The translations under genes and the position numbers were made by a program. From Bacillota bacterium (lineage in GTDB: Bacteria > Bacillota > Sulfobacillia > Sulfobacillales > Sulfobacillaceae): a DNA stretch of 53,869 nt. Of this stretch, positions 1 to 8,237 are shown piece by piece. The notes beneath the pieces were generated by a model. The model worked only from the letters and a program-made list of their open reading frames with translations, was not told where the DNA came from and did no database searches. Where the stretch lies: contig JAKACM010000022.1 of the NCBI GenBank assembly GCA_021821465.1, positions 1 to 53,869 of the forward strand, read 5' to 3'. The stretch's first letter is position 1. Every line of letters starts with the position of its first letter.

Positions 1-1064
1 AGATTAAACGTGCCTTTAGACGCCTTGCAGCGAAGTATCATCCCGATGCCAACCCGGGTGACGCGAGTTCGGAGGAACGGTTTAAAGAAATTAATGAGGC
101 ATATCAGGTGCTACAGGATCCCGAAAAACGGGCCCGCTATGATCAATTCGGATCTGAGGGGCCGCAAATGGGAGGAAATCCGTTTGGTCAGGAATTTGGT
201 TTTGGCGGGTTCGGTGACATCTTTGATATATTTTTTGGCAACAATTCATCCGGATCAAGGCGAAATGGCCCGGTCAAAGGCCCGGATTTGCGGTACGATT
301 TGACATTGACATTAGAGGAAATTCTTATCGGCAGCACCAACGATGTCACTGTAACACGTGAAGAAATTTGTCCCAGATGCCATGGCAATCAAGCGGAACC
401 CGGCACGAAACTGGAGATGTGCCCGACGTGTCACGGCAACGGCCAGGTAGAACGGATCCGGGAAAGTTTCTTGGGGCGAATCAGGCAAGTGGAGACCTGC
501 CCGAAGTGTCACGGCAGCGGACGAATTATCGCGGTTCCATGTAAAGAGTGCCACGGGCGGGGACAGGTTCGGGCAGAGAAAAATCTCAGTGTGGCGGTAC
601 CTCCAGGGGTAGACGAAGGAACCAGGCTTAGAGTGGCGCGCGAAGGAGGAGCGGGACAACATGGAGGTCCTCCGGGGGACTTAATTGTCTTTGTTCACCT
701 AAAGCAGCATGAACGATTTACCAGAGACGGGGATGATTTATGGGTGGAGGAACCTTTGTCCTTTGCCCAGGCTACCTTGGGAACCGACTTAAAAATCAAA
801 ACACTCAATGGTGAAGAAATATTACACATTCCCGGGGGCACTCAGACCGAAACCGTTTTCAAGTTGGCCAGGCAAGGATTACCTAGGCTGGGTAATGGGC
901 ATATTCGGGGTGCTCTGAACGTTAAGGTGAGAGTTACTGTGCCTACCCAATTGACGCACAAAGAACGAGAACTTCTGCTTATGTGGGCCGAGATGCGCAA
1001 AGAAGAGGTTTCTCATGAAGACAAGAGTATCTTTCGGAAGGTGAAAGATGCCCTGGGCCGATAA
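1..1064 (+). CDS. dnaJ: Chaperone protein DnaJ (5' end outside window)
   Basis: This is the Hsp40 co-chaperone that delivers unfolded substrates to DnaK and stimulates its ATPase in the cytoplasm. The open frame enters from the left edge (codons starting at base 3), so the first residues are missing. The J-domain HPD motif is visible (KYHPDAN, about bases 37-57). A Gly/Phe-rich stretch follows at about 165-245. Four CxxCxGxG-type zinc repeats follow at about 370-560 (CPRCHGN, CPTCHGNG, CPKCHGSG, CKECHGRG), then the beta-sandwich substrate-binding C-terminal domains. Its end overlaps the prmA start by 17 bases, which suggests one transcript. The dnaJ-prmA-rsmE order is common in Firmicutes, where hrcA-grpE-dnaK usually lie upstream. 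Confidence 0.97.
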   Translation, partial: IKRAFRRLAAKYHPDANPGDASSEERFKEINEAYQVLQDPEKRARYDQFGSEGPQMGGNPFGQEFGFGGFGDIFDIFFGNNSSGSRRNGPVKGPDLRYDLTLTLEEILIGSTNDVTVTREEICPRCHGNQAEPGTKLEMCPTCHGNGQVERIRESFLGRIRQVETCPKCHGSGRIIAVPCKECHGRGQVRAEKNLSVAVPPGVDEGTRLRVAREGGAGQHGGPPGDLIVFVHLKQHERFTRDGDDLWVEEPLSFAQATLGTDLKIKTLNGEEILHIPGGTQTETVFKLARQGLPRLGNGHIRGALNVKVRVTVPTQLTHKERELLLMWAEMRKEEVSHEDKSIFRKVKDALGR

Positions 1065-1959
1065 TTCTTCATCCTTGGAACCAATAGATTATTTGGCGGT
1101 AACGTGTTTTTTGCCCAAAGAGGATGCGTGGCTCGCGGTTGAGATGTTTTTGGATTGTGGGCTGAAGGGCGTGCAATGGGAGGACGGGTTGCCGCTTCAA
1201 TCTCCCTTTATGGATTTTCCGATTGAACCGGGCGAACCCTTTGTGCGAGGATATTTTCCCATGGGCAGAGAATTTGACGCGGCTAAGGGGCAACTCGAAC
1301 AAAAAGCGCTTGAGCGGGGATGGACCGTGAGTGTGGAAGCGGTTCATAGCGAGGATTGGGCGAACAATTGGAAGCAGTACTATCAGCCAATCTATTTGCG
1401 ACAAGGATATGCCGTAATTCCCCAATGGATGGATTTGGCAGATGTGGACGAGGAGCATGGCGTGAGTCTTGATCCCGGTATGGCATTTGGTACGGGATCG
1501 CATCCTACTACCTTCATGTGCCTGAACGAAATTATTGCGTTGGATCCGGCCAGCCTTACTGTGTTGGATCTAGGTGCTGGATCCGGAGTTCTCGCCATTT
1601 TAGCTGCTCGGATGCATGCCAAAGAAGTCTTGGCCGTTGAACCGGATCCTGTTGCCTACAAGGCTCTCCAAGCCAATATACGACACAATCATGTCAACAT
1701 TTGTACGGTATTGGGAACACTGCAGGATGTGGGAGTCGAATATGTGTTTGACCTGGCTTTTTTGAACTTAATTGCCGACATTATTATTCCTTTATGGTCT
1801 TTGTTATTGACACATTTGCATTCAGGGAGTCGGGTGATATTGTCCGGAATTTTGTGGGAGCGACGACATGATGTTGTCGGTGTGGTTGAACAATCCGGAT
1901 GTCATGTTGTGAAAATTATTGAGCGTAGCGGATGGGCCACGATGGTGGTGGCTATATGA
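1048..1959 (+). CDS. prmA: Ribosomal protein L11 methyltransferase PrmA
   Basis: This enzyme methylates ribosomal protein L11 using S-adenosylmethionine. The N-terminal part (about residues 1-110) matches the substrate-recruiting domain. The SAM-binding glycine motif DLGAGSGVLAI appears near residue 172, and the NLIAD-type motif near residue 230. Length (303 aa) is normal. The ATG at 1048 lies inside the dnaJ frame and is preceded by AAGGTG, so translation is probably coupled to dnaJ. The 3' end overlaps the rsmE start as ATGA. Confidence 0.95.
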   Translation: MPWADNSSSLEPIDYLAVTCFLPKEDAWLAVEMFLDCGLKGVQWEDGLPLQSPFMDFPIEPGEPFVRGYFPMGREFDAAKGQLEQKALERGWTVSVEAVHSEDWANNWKQYYQPIYLRQGYAVIPQWMDLADVDEEHGVSLDPGMAFGTGSHPTTFMCLNEIIALDPASLTVLDLGAGSGVLAILAARMHAKEVLAVEPDPVAYKALQANIRHNHVNICTVLGTLQDVGVEYVFDLAFLNLIADIIIPLWSLLLTHLHSGSRVILSGILWERRHDVVGVVEQSGCHVVKIIERSGWATMVVAI

Positions 1960-2723
1960 TTCGAATTATTGTAGAAGCCGAGCAAATTGCGGGGGAACAT
2001 TTGACGCTCACATCCCAGCAGGCGCACTACCTGTTTCGTGTAATGCGGGCCGGATCCGGTACGTCTTTTGAGGCCATTGTCAGCGGCGATAAAATTTTTC
2101 GTTGCGTGAGTACAAAGGACGAGCTGGTTGCGAAATGTATGGATATGCGCATGGTGTCAGTAAAATCCGGACTGTTTTTAGCGCAGGCATTGCTTAAAAA
2201 AGATTTGTTCAGTCAAATTGTGACGAGAGGAACCGAAGCGGGAATTTCTCGGTTCTATCCGCTGGTAACGGATAGAACGATCGTGCGGCAGATCTCCGAC
2301 ACGAAGTGGCGAAGATGGCACGCAATTGCGAAAGAAGCGACGGAACAATCGCAAAGGGTGCGCGTGCCGGAAATTTCTCAGCTGATTTCTCTTCAGGATC
2401 TAGTGGGTGTAAAAATCCCTTGCAAAGTGATGTTAGATCCTCACGGCAGAAACATCTGGGACTGGGTCAATGCTCGGCCAAAAGATCCGCGGTTCGAATG
2501 TTTGTTGGTTGTGGGTCCTGAGGGAGGATTTAGCGAATCTGAGCGGCAGCAAATGATTGGCCACGGATTCGAGGCAATATCACTGGGATCTCATGTTTAC
2601 CGAGCAGAGAATGCCGGAGTCATTGCGGCAGCTCTCTTGGAGACGTGGCAGGATTCGACGGAAAGAGCCCGTCGGGGATATATTGCCTATCCTCAACTTG
2701 CGAAAGATGGAGACGATTTCTAG
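1956..2723 (+). CDS. rsmE: 16S rRNA m3U1498 methyltransferase RsmE
   Basis: RsmE is a SPOUT-class methyltransferase that modifies U1498 of 16S rRNA. The knot-forming C-terminal motifs are clear: VGPEGGFSESE, followed by LGSHVYRAENAGVIAA. I chose the ATG at 1956, which overlaps the prmA stop as ATGA. It gives the usual short N-terminus (MIRIIVEAEQ) and 255 aa. An in-frame ATG 24 bases earlier would add eight residues unlike the family. The gene sits between prmA and a small Cys-rich ORF and is probably in the same operon. Confidence 0.93.
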   Translation: MIRIIVEAEQIAGEHLTLTSQQAHYLFRVMRAGSGTSFEAIVSGDKIFRCVSTKDELVAKCMDMRMVSVKSGLFLAQALLKKDLFSQIVTRGTEAGISRFYPLVTDRTIVRQISDTKWRRWHAIAKEATEQSQRVRVPEISQLISLQDLVGVKIPCKVMLDPHGRNIWDWVNARPKDPRFECLLVVGPEGGFSESERQQMIGHGFEAISLGSHVYRAENAGVIAAALLETWQDSTERARRGYIAYPQLAKDGDDF

Positions 2724-2768
2724 GGTTTTAACCTGCTCTTTCGGCCATGCTATGCGCAGGAGGTCGAG

Positions 2769-2921
2769 ATGATGGGAAAAATCGTCGAACTGAAATTTTG
2801 TGATATCTGCCATAAACCTGTGGTCAAACGAGACACGGCCTCTATGTCCGCGGGGTTTCTGGAGAGCACATTATGTAAGGAATGTTTATCCAAATATGGG
2901 AATTTGTACCATCCTTGGTAG
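2769..2921 (+). CDS. 50-aa Cys-rich small protein, unknown function
   Basis: This short reading frame lies between rsmE and rpsU and is preceded by a good ribosome binding site (AGGAGG at about 2758-2763). The product starts MMGKIVELKFCDICHK and contains two Cys pairs, CDIC (residues 11-14) and CKEC (residues 36-39). That pattern suggests a small zinc-knuckle or zinc-ribbon fold. I do not recognise a named family. The start could be either of the two adjacent ATG codons. It is probably the last gene of the dnaJ-prmA-rsmE unit, because a strong promoter follows before rpsU. Function is unknown; a role tied to RNA or ribosomes is only suggested by position. Confidence 0.65.
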   Translation: MMGKIVELKFCDICHKPVVKRDTASMSAGFLESTLCKECLSKYGNLYHPW

Positions 2922-2951
2922 CCTGAATCGTTCGAGCACAATGTAGCCAAT

Positions 2952-2981
2952 TTGACACACTTTTCCCTCGAAACATATAAT
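2952..2981 (+). promoter_or_regulatory. Sigma-A type promoter for rpsU-yqeY
   Basis: A perfect -35 TTGACA (2952-2957) and a perfect -10 TATAAT (2976-2981) are separated by 18 bases. They sit 48 bases before the rpsU ATG. The leader contains a small inverted repeat ACCCG-TT-CGGGT just before the Shine-Dalgarno region. Confidence 0.85.
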
Positions 2982-3028
2982 ATAAGGGATCGTACCCCGA
3001 CCCGTTCGGGTGGAGGGGAGGGAGAACT

Positions 3029-3205
3029 ATGTCAGAGATAAAAGTCGGAAAAAACGAAACCTTGGACAGTGCGCTGCGGCGTTTTAAAAGGCAGATCCAA
3101 AAGGCCGGAGTGCTTGCGGAAGCCCGTAGGCATGAACATTATGAGAAGCCGAGTGTCCGCCGCAAGAAGAAATCCGAGGCGGCACGCAAAAAGCGTACGA
3201 AATAA
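3029..3205 (+). CDS. rpsU: Small ribosomal subunit protein bS21
   Basis: The 58-residue protein matches bS21, a basic RNA-binding component of the 30S platform involved in translation initiation. The family features are the N-terminal [17 protein letters not shown] and the Lys/Arg-rich C-terminus [15 protein letters not shown]. The ATG at 3029 follows GGAGGGAG. It has its own consensus promoter and is followed by yqeY, as in Bacillus. Confidence 0.97.
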   Translation: MSEIKVGKNETLDSALRRFKRQIQKAGVLAEARRHEHYEKPSVRRKKKSEAARKKRTK

Positions 3206-3234
3206 TATATCTTGATTTATAAGGGGGTTCTCCC

Positions 3235-3687
3235 TTGTCTCTCCGAGAACAATTGGATGAAGACCTTAAATCGGCAATGCGGGCTAAGGATCACGCCCGC
3301 TTGTCGGTGATTCGATCCATCAAGGCGGCTATCTTAGCGCAAGAAACTCGTGCCGAGCGCGTAACCTTAGATGATGGGGAAATTCTAGGGGTTATCGCCA
3401 AAGAGATCAAGGAACGAAAAGATGCCAACCAGGAATTTGAGAAAGGCAGACGGCACGATCTTGTGGAAAAGAACCTTATGGAAATTGACATCCTATCCTC
3501 CTATCTTCCGGAGCCTTTTACGGAAGATGAATTGAAGAAGATCATCGACACCGCAGTGCAAGATACAGGATCCACGTCGCCCAAGGACATGGGGAAAGTT
3601 ATGACCCTCGTCAATCCTCAAGTTCGAGGGCGAGCTGAAGGACGGCATGTGGCAGAACTGGTCAAGGCTCGATTAACCACACAATAG
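3235..3687 (+). CDS. yqeY: GatB/YqeY domain-containing protein
   Basis: This is a 150-residue free-standing YqeY protein. The family is related to the tail domain of the GatB subunit of Asp/Glu-tRNA amidotransferase; its cellular role is not settled. Features seen are the N-terminal helix LREQLDEDLKSAMRAKD, the central EIDILSSYLPEPFTEDEL and the C-terminal KDMGKVMTLVNPQVRGRAEGR. Translation appears to start at TTG 3235 after AAGGGGG. It lies 29 bases behind rpsU and directly abuts the lipoprotein gene. Confidence 0.92.
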   Translation: MSLREQLDEDLKSAMRAKDHARLSVIRSIKAAILAQETRAERVTLDDGEILGVIAKEIKERKDANQEFEKGRRHDLVEKNLMEIDILSSYLPEPFTEDELKKIIDTAVQDTGSTSPKDMGKVMTLVNPQVRGRAEGRHVAELVKARLTTQ

Positions 3688-4734
3688 ATGAATGAACTCC
3701 GAAGTCTCTTAACGATCCATGCACGTTTCAAATCGTTCAAAGGGACTTTGGTTGTTTTTTGCGTTCTGATTCTGGCCGGGTGCGGTCAATTGCCTGCTCA
3801 AGGTCAACTTCCAGACATGGCGGTTCTTTTTGCGCGAGAGGCACACAATGCACGTGAGACTCTTCAGGTGGCAAGCTATAGTGCCCGCGGGAAACGCCAA
3901 GGCCCCAGGATATCTTTGGGACTTCTGGGATTAGTGGCCCAAACACAAATTATGGCCAGCCATAAAGGAACCCTGTGGATAACTACGGGTTATGCCTTAA
4001 AACAGATTACTCCATCTCACAGCGTTCGGACAGTGTGGTCGGCCCCAAATCATTCCACGATCTTATCGGTAGATTATATTCACAATCACCTTTGGGCGAT
4101 TGTGGAACCGCTAGGCGGGCGGTTCGTAGATATCTACTGCGAGCAGCAGGGGCATTTTATTGACCGCATCAGAGGTCCCTTAGCCATTACCACTCTTTAT
4201 CCTGCTTATGGAGGGGTGGGTGTCTTACGTGTGTGGCCAAATCAGGCTCAGTTGGAATTATGGCCATTCCATGGAAACCCTCGGCAATGGACCCTACACG
4301 GAGTGCCCCAGGGAACTATGGCGTTGACAAAGACTACGGGTTACTTGCCAATGAGTACGGGGTTAAATAGATTTGGCATAGCTACCGTTTCATTAAAAGG
4401 TGCAATGAGTGGTTCCCGTATACATTTTTTCCATAACGTTGATGACGCTGTTCTTCAGGCGATAGCGTCCAATCCTCCATACGGTGTTACGGTTCAAGGG
4501 ATAATGCCACTATCCGCAGGTGCCAAGTCACCGCCCATTTTGCGGAAGTGGCCTCAAGCATTGTCTACGACTATAACTACGGCCATGAAGTCTCCAACGT
4601 CCTGGCTTATTATCTTAGACGGGCCCAGTCAAGGCCTATGGTTTAATCCTCGGTTAGATCGCTTTGGTCCCACTTTTCAAGTCACAGCCCCCAAGGGGGA
4701 ATTTCCCCGGGCCGTTTTGCCGTGGAACTCTTAG
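3688..4734 (+). CDS. Putative lipoprotein, unknown function
   Basis: This 348-residue protein begins with a basic stretch and a hydrophobic segment ending in a lipobox (VLILAGC, Cys at about residue 32). It is therefore probably a lipid-anchored extracytoplasmic protein. The rest has repeated short segments rich in Trp, Gly and Thr (for example LWITTGYALKQI, LWAIVEPLGG, LWFNPRLDRFG) that would suit a beta-propeller or other all-beta fold. I recognise no family. Its ATG directly follows the yqeY stop and has no clear ribosome binding site of its own, so coupling to yqeY is likely. It converges with the reverse-strand pair that follows. Confidence 0.75.
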   Translation: MNELRSLLTIHARFKSFKGTLVVFCVLILAGCGQLPAQGQLPDMAVLFAREAHNARETLQVASYSARGKRQGPRISLGLLGLVAQTQIMASHKGTLWITTGYALKQITPSHSVRTVWSAPNHSTILSVDYIHNHLWAIVEPLGGRFVDIYCEQQGHFIDRIRGPLAITTLYPAYGGVGVLRVWPNQAQLELWPFHGNPRQWTLHGVPQGTMALTKTTGYLPMSTGLNRFGIATVSLKGAMSGSRIHFFHNVDDAVLQAIASNPPYGVTVQGIMPLSAGAKSPPILRKWPQALSTTITTAMKSPTSWLIILDGPSQGLWFNPRLDRFGPTFQVTAPKGEFPRAVLPWNS

Positions 4735-4735
4735 A

Positions 4736-5401
4736 CTAGACAAATCCGGGATATATGGGAACTCGGCGCCACTTTGCGGCAGAGCCGGGTACATAGTGAG
4801 GCAGGTAAGGAATTTTCAGGGGAGGACGCCCGCTAAAATCCGCCAGAAACACCTCACGCTCTAATTTTTCTCCGATGTTTAAGAGCTTGTCCAGATCATC
4901 GTCCTGAACCCAAAACGGTTGGAGACCCGGAAAAATCGCCAACAGATAAGCTAAAGCTTCCCAACCGGTGGTGGGTTGGTCGACCCAGAGCTCCAGTTCC
5001 GGGAATCGAGTACGGATGTGTTCAATTGAAGCCACAAACTTGGCAAGGCTGAGATGTCTTTGGCGAACCAGAATGAGGCGTTTGAGTGTGGTTGCAGATA
5101 TTACTGTTTTCAACAATTCCATGGGGAGTTCCTCTGGCAGCACCGTCATTTCAATGGAGCCCGCAAAAGTTTGGAGAGCTGTCAAATCCACAGTAGTGGT
5201 GTCCGCAAGAATGTGCCAAACGCATCCTGGAGAGGGCACTAGGGCAGAGGATGAGGGCGCAGGGCGGACGGCATCGGTTTCAAAAAAAATGTGGCCCCTA
5301 TCATGGTGACTCATAAGAAATAAGCGGATCACGCGATCAGCGTAGCCTGGATTTGGGGTATTCATTCTTAGGCACGGAACCCACAATATAGCGTGGCTCA
5401 T
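4736..5401 (-). CDS. Unknown protein coupled to radical SAM gene
   Basis: I do not recognise this 221-residue protein. It has no obvious signal peptide, membrane segment or metal-binding Cys cluster. It is alpha/beta in character, with Leu-rich stretches such as LKRLILVRQRHLSLAKFVASIEHIRTRFPELELWVDQ. I chose the ATG at 5401 because it overlaps the stop of the upstream radical SAM gene as ATGA (5398-5401); a longer frame to 5449 is open but less likely. The coupling argues that its product works with, or on the product of, the radical SAM enzyme. Confidence 0.7.
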   Translation of the reverse strand: MSHAILWVPCLRMNTPNPGYADRVIRLFLMSHHDRGHIFFETDAVRPAPSSSALVPSPGCVWHILADTTTVDLTALQTFAGSIEMTVLPEELPMELLKTVISATTLKRLILVRQRHLSLAKFVASIEHIRTRFPELELWVDQPTTGWEALAYLLAIFPGLQPFWVQDDDLDKLLNIGEKLEREVFLADFSGRPPLKIPYLPHYVPGSAAKWRRVPIYPGFV

Positions 5402-6246
5402 GCTTCTATAACATCCTTGGTAATCATGGCCCGTGATACCCCGTGCCATTGCAACAGATCACAAACGTCACGAGACAGATGATCAATGCTCATGGCCACG
5501 ACGACATGAGGCAAATGTTTCTTTATGACTTCGACAGTGGCCAATATCTCAAATAGATGCGGCTTTCCCATTATTTCAAGGTCGGTCCCTAAGGCGCGCA
5601 ATGGTTTGATTTCGATCACGGATAAACTCTTAAGCTCTCGCAAAATTTGGAGGTGATCCCATATTTGTTGTTCGCTAATGCCGGGGAAGACCATGAGGCC
5701 GGCCACGGATTTGAGACCGACTTGGGCGGCAATCCGGTGGATATTCAGCCATTCCTGGGAAGATAGACGCAAAGAGGACATTTCCTGACGCCAGGAATCA
5801 ATTAACAACTCTGATCCGCCAGGTCCCAGGCTTACGGCTCCTGCCCAGAAGATTTCTTCTAACAATTCTTGCACCGGTTTATGTTCAACGCGGTGGAAAT
5901 GCTGTACTTCTACGGCAGACAGAGCTTGAAGGGGGGCAGGATTACGTTTGTGGATGTGACGGATTGCCGATCTGAAATAACTCCACGGTTCGTAAAAACT
6001 CAACCCGCCGCGCAGCTTGATGAGGTCGTAAGATTCGGATAAGGCCGTATGGGTTTGAGATTTTTGCAAAAAACTCAAAGGCGCGACCGGATGGTCGTCA
6101 ATCATGGGCACGAACCGGCTAAAATCGCAAAAACGACAACGCATCCAACAAGCCCGGGTCGTAGTCATCTTAAGAACCTGGACCAGATTCCACCCCGCTT
6201 GCGGGCTGTCAGGCCAAATGGGTTGATAATGCAATGTGTCTTCCAT
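5398..6246 (-). CDS. Radical SAM protein, MqnC/MqnE-like
   Basis: The N-terminus carries the CX3CX2C cluster motif (ACWMRCRFC, Cys 33, 37 and 40) that binds the 4Fe-4S cluster of radical SAM enzymes. Downstream, ALSAVEVQHFHRV, LGPGGSELLIDSWRQ, SSQEWLNIHRIAAQVGLKS and HLQILRELKS resemble the barrel motifs of MqnE/MqnC, the futalosine menaquinone-pathway enzymes. At 282 aa it is shorter than those enzymes (roughly 360-390 aa), so it is more likely a divergent paralogue than a canonical pathway member. The start at ATG 6246 is preceded by AAGGTG at proper spacing; an in-frame GTG at 6255 overlaps that site. Family is fairly sure, substrate unknown. Confidence 0.8.
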   Translation of the reverse strand: MEDTLHYQPIWPDSPQAGWNLVQVLKMTTTRACWMRCRFCDFSRFVPMIDDHPVAPLSFLQKSQTHTALSESYDLIKLRGGLSFYEPWSYFRSAIRHIHKRNPAPLQALSAVEVQHFHRVEHKPVQELLEEIFWAGAVSLGPGGSELLIDSWRQEMSSLRLSSQEWLNIHRIAAQVGLKSVAGLMVFPGISEQQIWDHLQILRELKSLSVIEIKPLRALGTDLEIMGKPHLFEILATVEVIKKHLPHVVVAMSIDHLSRDVCDLLQWHGVSRAMITKDVIEA

Positions 6247-6740
6247 GACAATCACCTTAGCAGAAGCATTTTTCCGATCTCGGCGCTAATTCCAAGAAGA
6301 TCCCGAATTAGAAACACGAGAGCTACTCAACTTCACATAAATTTCTATTAATCGGATACTTCAACCCGTCATCATACCCCTCTTATCACTCGGATTGGCT
6401 ATGCCCGTCTCTTACGATAAAGAGATCCCCGGAGGATCTTCTGGCGCGAACCGGGCTAGGTCTTTGATGGCGGTGGATTTTTGGTGTGCCGGCCAAAGGC
6501 TAACATGTTCTGGGGATTCATAGCCCCTTCTTTTCGAATCTCTCATCGATCGCACTCGAGAATAATCAAGGATGAGGGAGAATGAGCATAAACCCATCAA
6601 ATTATACCATATGATGACATCGCTTTGTTTGGAGAAAAAGCTCGGATGCCACACATTCAAGAGTATGTCTTCGGTCATGCCTTCGGGTTTTTGGGCATAC
6701 CCATCAAATAGAGCTAGCGGACGGACGAGGGGGAGGCCGG
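6247..6740. other. Gene-poor interval between divergent units
   Basis: I find no convincing gene here. A 126-aa reverse-strand frame (6412-6792) overlaps the yqfC start, lacks a ribosome binding site and has low-complexity composition. A short inverted repeat AGATCC/GGATCT lies at about 6424-6440. A weak sigma-E-like pair precedes yqfC: AGCATAAA at 6585-6592 and CATATGAT at 6608-6615, spaced 15 bases. It would suit a sporulation gene but is only a half match. Confidence 0.4.
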
Positions 6741-7022
6741 ATGAGAAGAGGGCGAAACCTGACGCGGGTGGCCCAATGGCTGGAAATACCACCTGAAGTA
6801 CTGGTGAATGTTCCTCGTATCGAAGTGGTTGGACACCTTCAATTCCGAGTGGAAAACCATCGAGGATTAGAGAAATATGGACCGGATCTTGTCGTGTTGC
6901 GATTATCCGATGGCCGGCTTGTAATAAAAGGGCAGGATTTGGTAATTGGGTGGATTGACGGCGGGGAAATCCTCGTCACGGGACAAGTTTACTCACTGGT
7001 ATTTCAGGAGGGCAAGAAGTGA
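6741..7022 (+). CDS. yqfC: Sporulation protein YqfC
   Basis: This 93-residue protein matches the YqfC family, small proteins expressed during Bacillus sporulation under sigma-E. The conserved core reads PRIEVVGHLQFRVENHRGLEKYG, then DGRLVIKGQDLVIGWIDGGEILVTGQV. The ATG at 6741 follows GGGGGAGG. Its stop overlaps the yqfD start as GTGA, so the two are translationally coupled as in Bacillus. It marks the organism as belonging to a spore-forming lineage. Confidence 0.9.
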   Translation: MRRGRNLTRVAQWLEIPPEVLVNVPRIEVVGHLQFRVENHRGLEKYGPDLVVLRLSDGRLVIKGQDLVIGWIDGGEILVTGQVYSLVFQEGKK

Positions 7023-8197
7023 TAGATTTTCTTTACCGATTGCTCTGGGGATGGGTGGAAGTCACAATTTCCGGTCGGCACCCAGAGCGGGTCATCAGCC
7101 AATTAGCCTTATCAGGACAAAGATTATGGGCTGTCAAAAAGAAGGGAGACCGATACCATTTTATTGCGCCTTTGACAAGTGTTGCTGTGCTGAGAGTCAC
7201 TCTGAGGCACCAGCATTGCCGCATTCATTTCGGGCGCCGGGGCGGAATCCCTTTTATGTGGCGGGAATTTATCTCCCGGCCATTTCTTGGCGTAGGCGCC
7301 TTGAGTGCGGTTCTTCTAATTTTTTTCACCACGAGTCGGATTTGGATTATTGACGTTCCCGGAACTACGATTTCTCCTCAGGCAAAAACCCAACTCATTC
7401 AAGCCGCCGTTGCCGCGGGAATTCGCCCGGGAACCCCTCATTGGGTGATGCGGTTACGACAATCACGCTTGCTTATGGAACGTGCTCTGCCTCAGTATGC
7501 TTTCATTGGTCTGTCGGTTCAAGGGGTTCTTGTTCGTATTCAGGTTGTGCCGTTGGTGGCTAAACCCCCAAACGCGGTTCCCCATAAAATCGTTGCTGCT
7601 CATAGCGGTACCGTGACGAACATGCTGATTTATATGGGAGATCCGGAAGTAGGTGCCGGGGACTTTGTGCGAAAGGGACAAACCCTGATATCAGGCGCCG
7701 TGCAGGCACCCCTTTTGGCGCGGCCGGATAGGATAGAGACGGCCGCCAAAGGGGAAGTGTTTGCCGATGTGCGTTATCATGTTGGCGTAACGCAACCCTT
7801 CCGAGTCATGAAATCACGGATTACCGGCGTGCAGTTCATCCAAAGGCTTATCCAAGTGGCCGGGAATGCACCGGTTTTAATTCAGGGTTATGGGCAGGTG
7901 CCTTTCCGCTTTTATCATACGCAGAAAATTGTGCATCCTTTGGCGTGGCAAGGTGTCAACTTGCCCGTAGAGACGACGAAAATCGTATATAATAAAATAG
8001 AAAGAAGATGTGTTACCTTGACCAAAGAGCAGGCGCTGATGCAGGCCAGAGCCTTGGCGGCACATCGGCTGCAGCACATGGTGCGTCAGGGAATTAAGCT
8101 CAAAAGGCAGGAACATGTGCATTGGTCAAAAAATGGAGTATCGGTGCAACTAATTTGGGTTGTTAATCAAAATATTGCTGTACCCGTGACTAAATGA
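7019..8197 (+). CDS. yqfD: Sporulation protein YqfD
   Basis: YqfD is a membrane-anchored sporulation protein of unclear biochemical role. The 392-residue product has an N-terminal cytoplasmic portion, one hydrophobic segment at about residues 85-105 (FLGVGALSAVLLIFFTT), then the long extracytoplasmic region with the family-type KIVAAHSGTVTNMLIYMGDPEVGAGDFVRKGQTLISG. Translation starts at GTG 7019, overlapping the yqfC stop by four bases. It is followed by phoH. Confidence 0.92.
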   Translation: MIDFLYRLLWGWVEVTISGRHPERVISQLALSGQRLWAVKKKGDRYHFIAPLTSVAVLRVTLRHQHCRIHFGRRGGIPFMWREFISRPFLGVGALSAVLLIFFTTSRIWIIDVPGTTISPQAKTQLIQAAVAAGIRPGTPHWVMRLRQSRLLMERALPQYAFIGLSVQGVLVRIQVVPLVAKPPNAVPHKIVAAHSGTVTNMLIYMGDPEVGAGDFVRKGQTLISGAVQAPLLARPDRIETAAKGEVFADVRYHVGVTQPFRVMKSRITGVQFIQRLIQVAGNAPVLIQGYGQVPFRFYHTQKIVHPLAWQGVNLPVETTKIVYNKIERRCVTLTKEQALMQARALAAHRLQHMVRQGIKLKRQEHVHWSKNGVSVQLIWVVNQNIAVPVTK

Positions 8198-8237
8198 TGG
8201 TTATGCGGGAAGTCTAAGCATAAGAAGGGGGACGCCT

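Noticed and set aside
6412..6792. 126-aa reverse-strand frame ahead of yqfC
   Set aside because: It overlaps the well-supported yqfC start, has no ribosome binding site and no recognisable sequence pattern.
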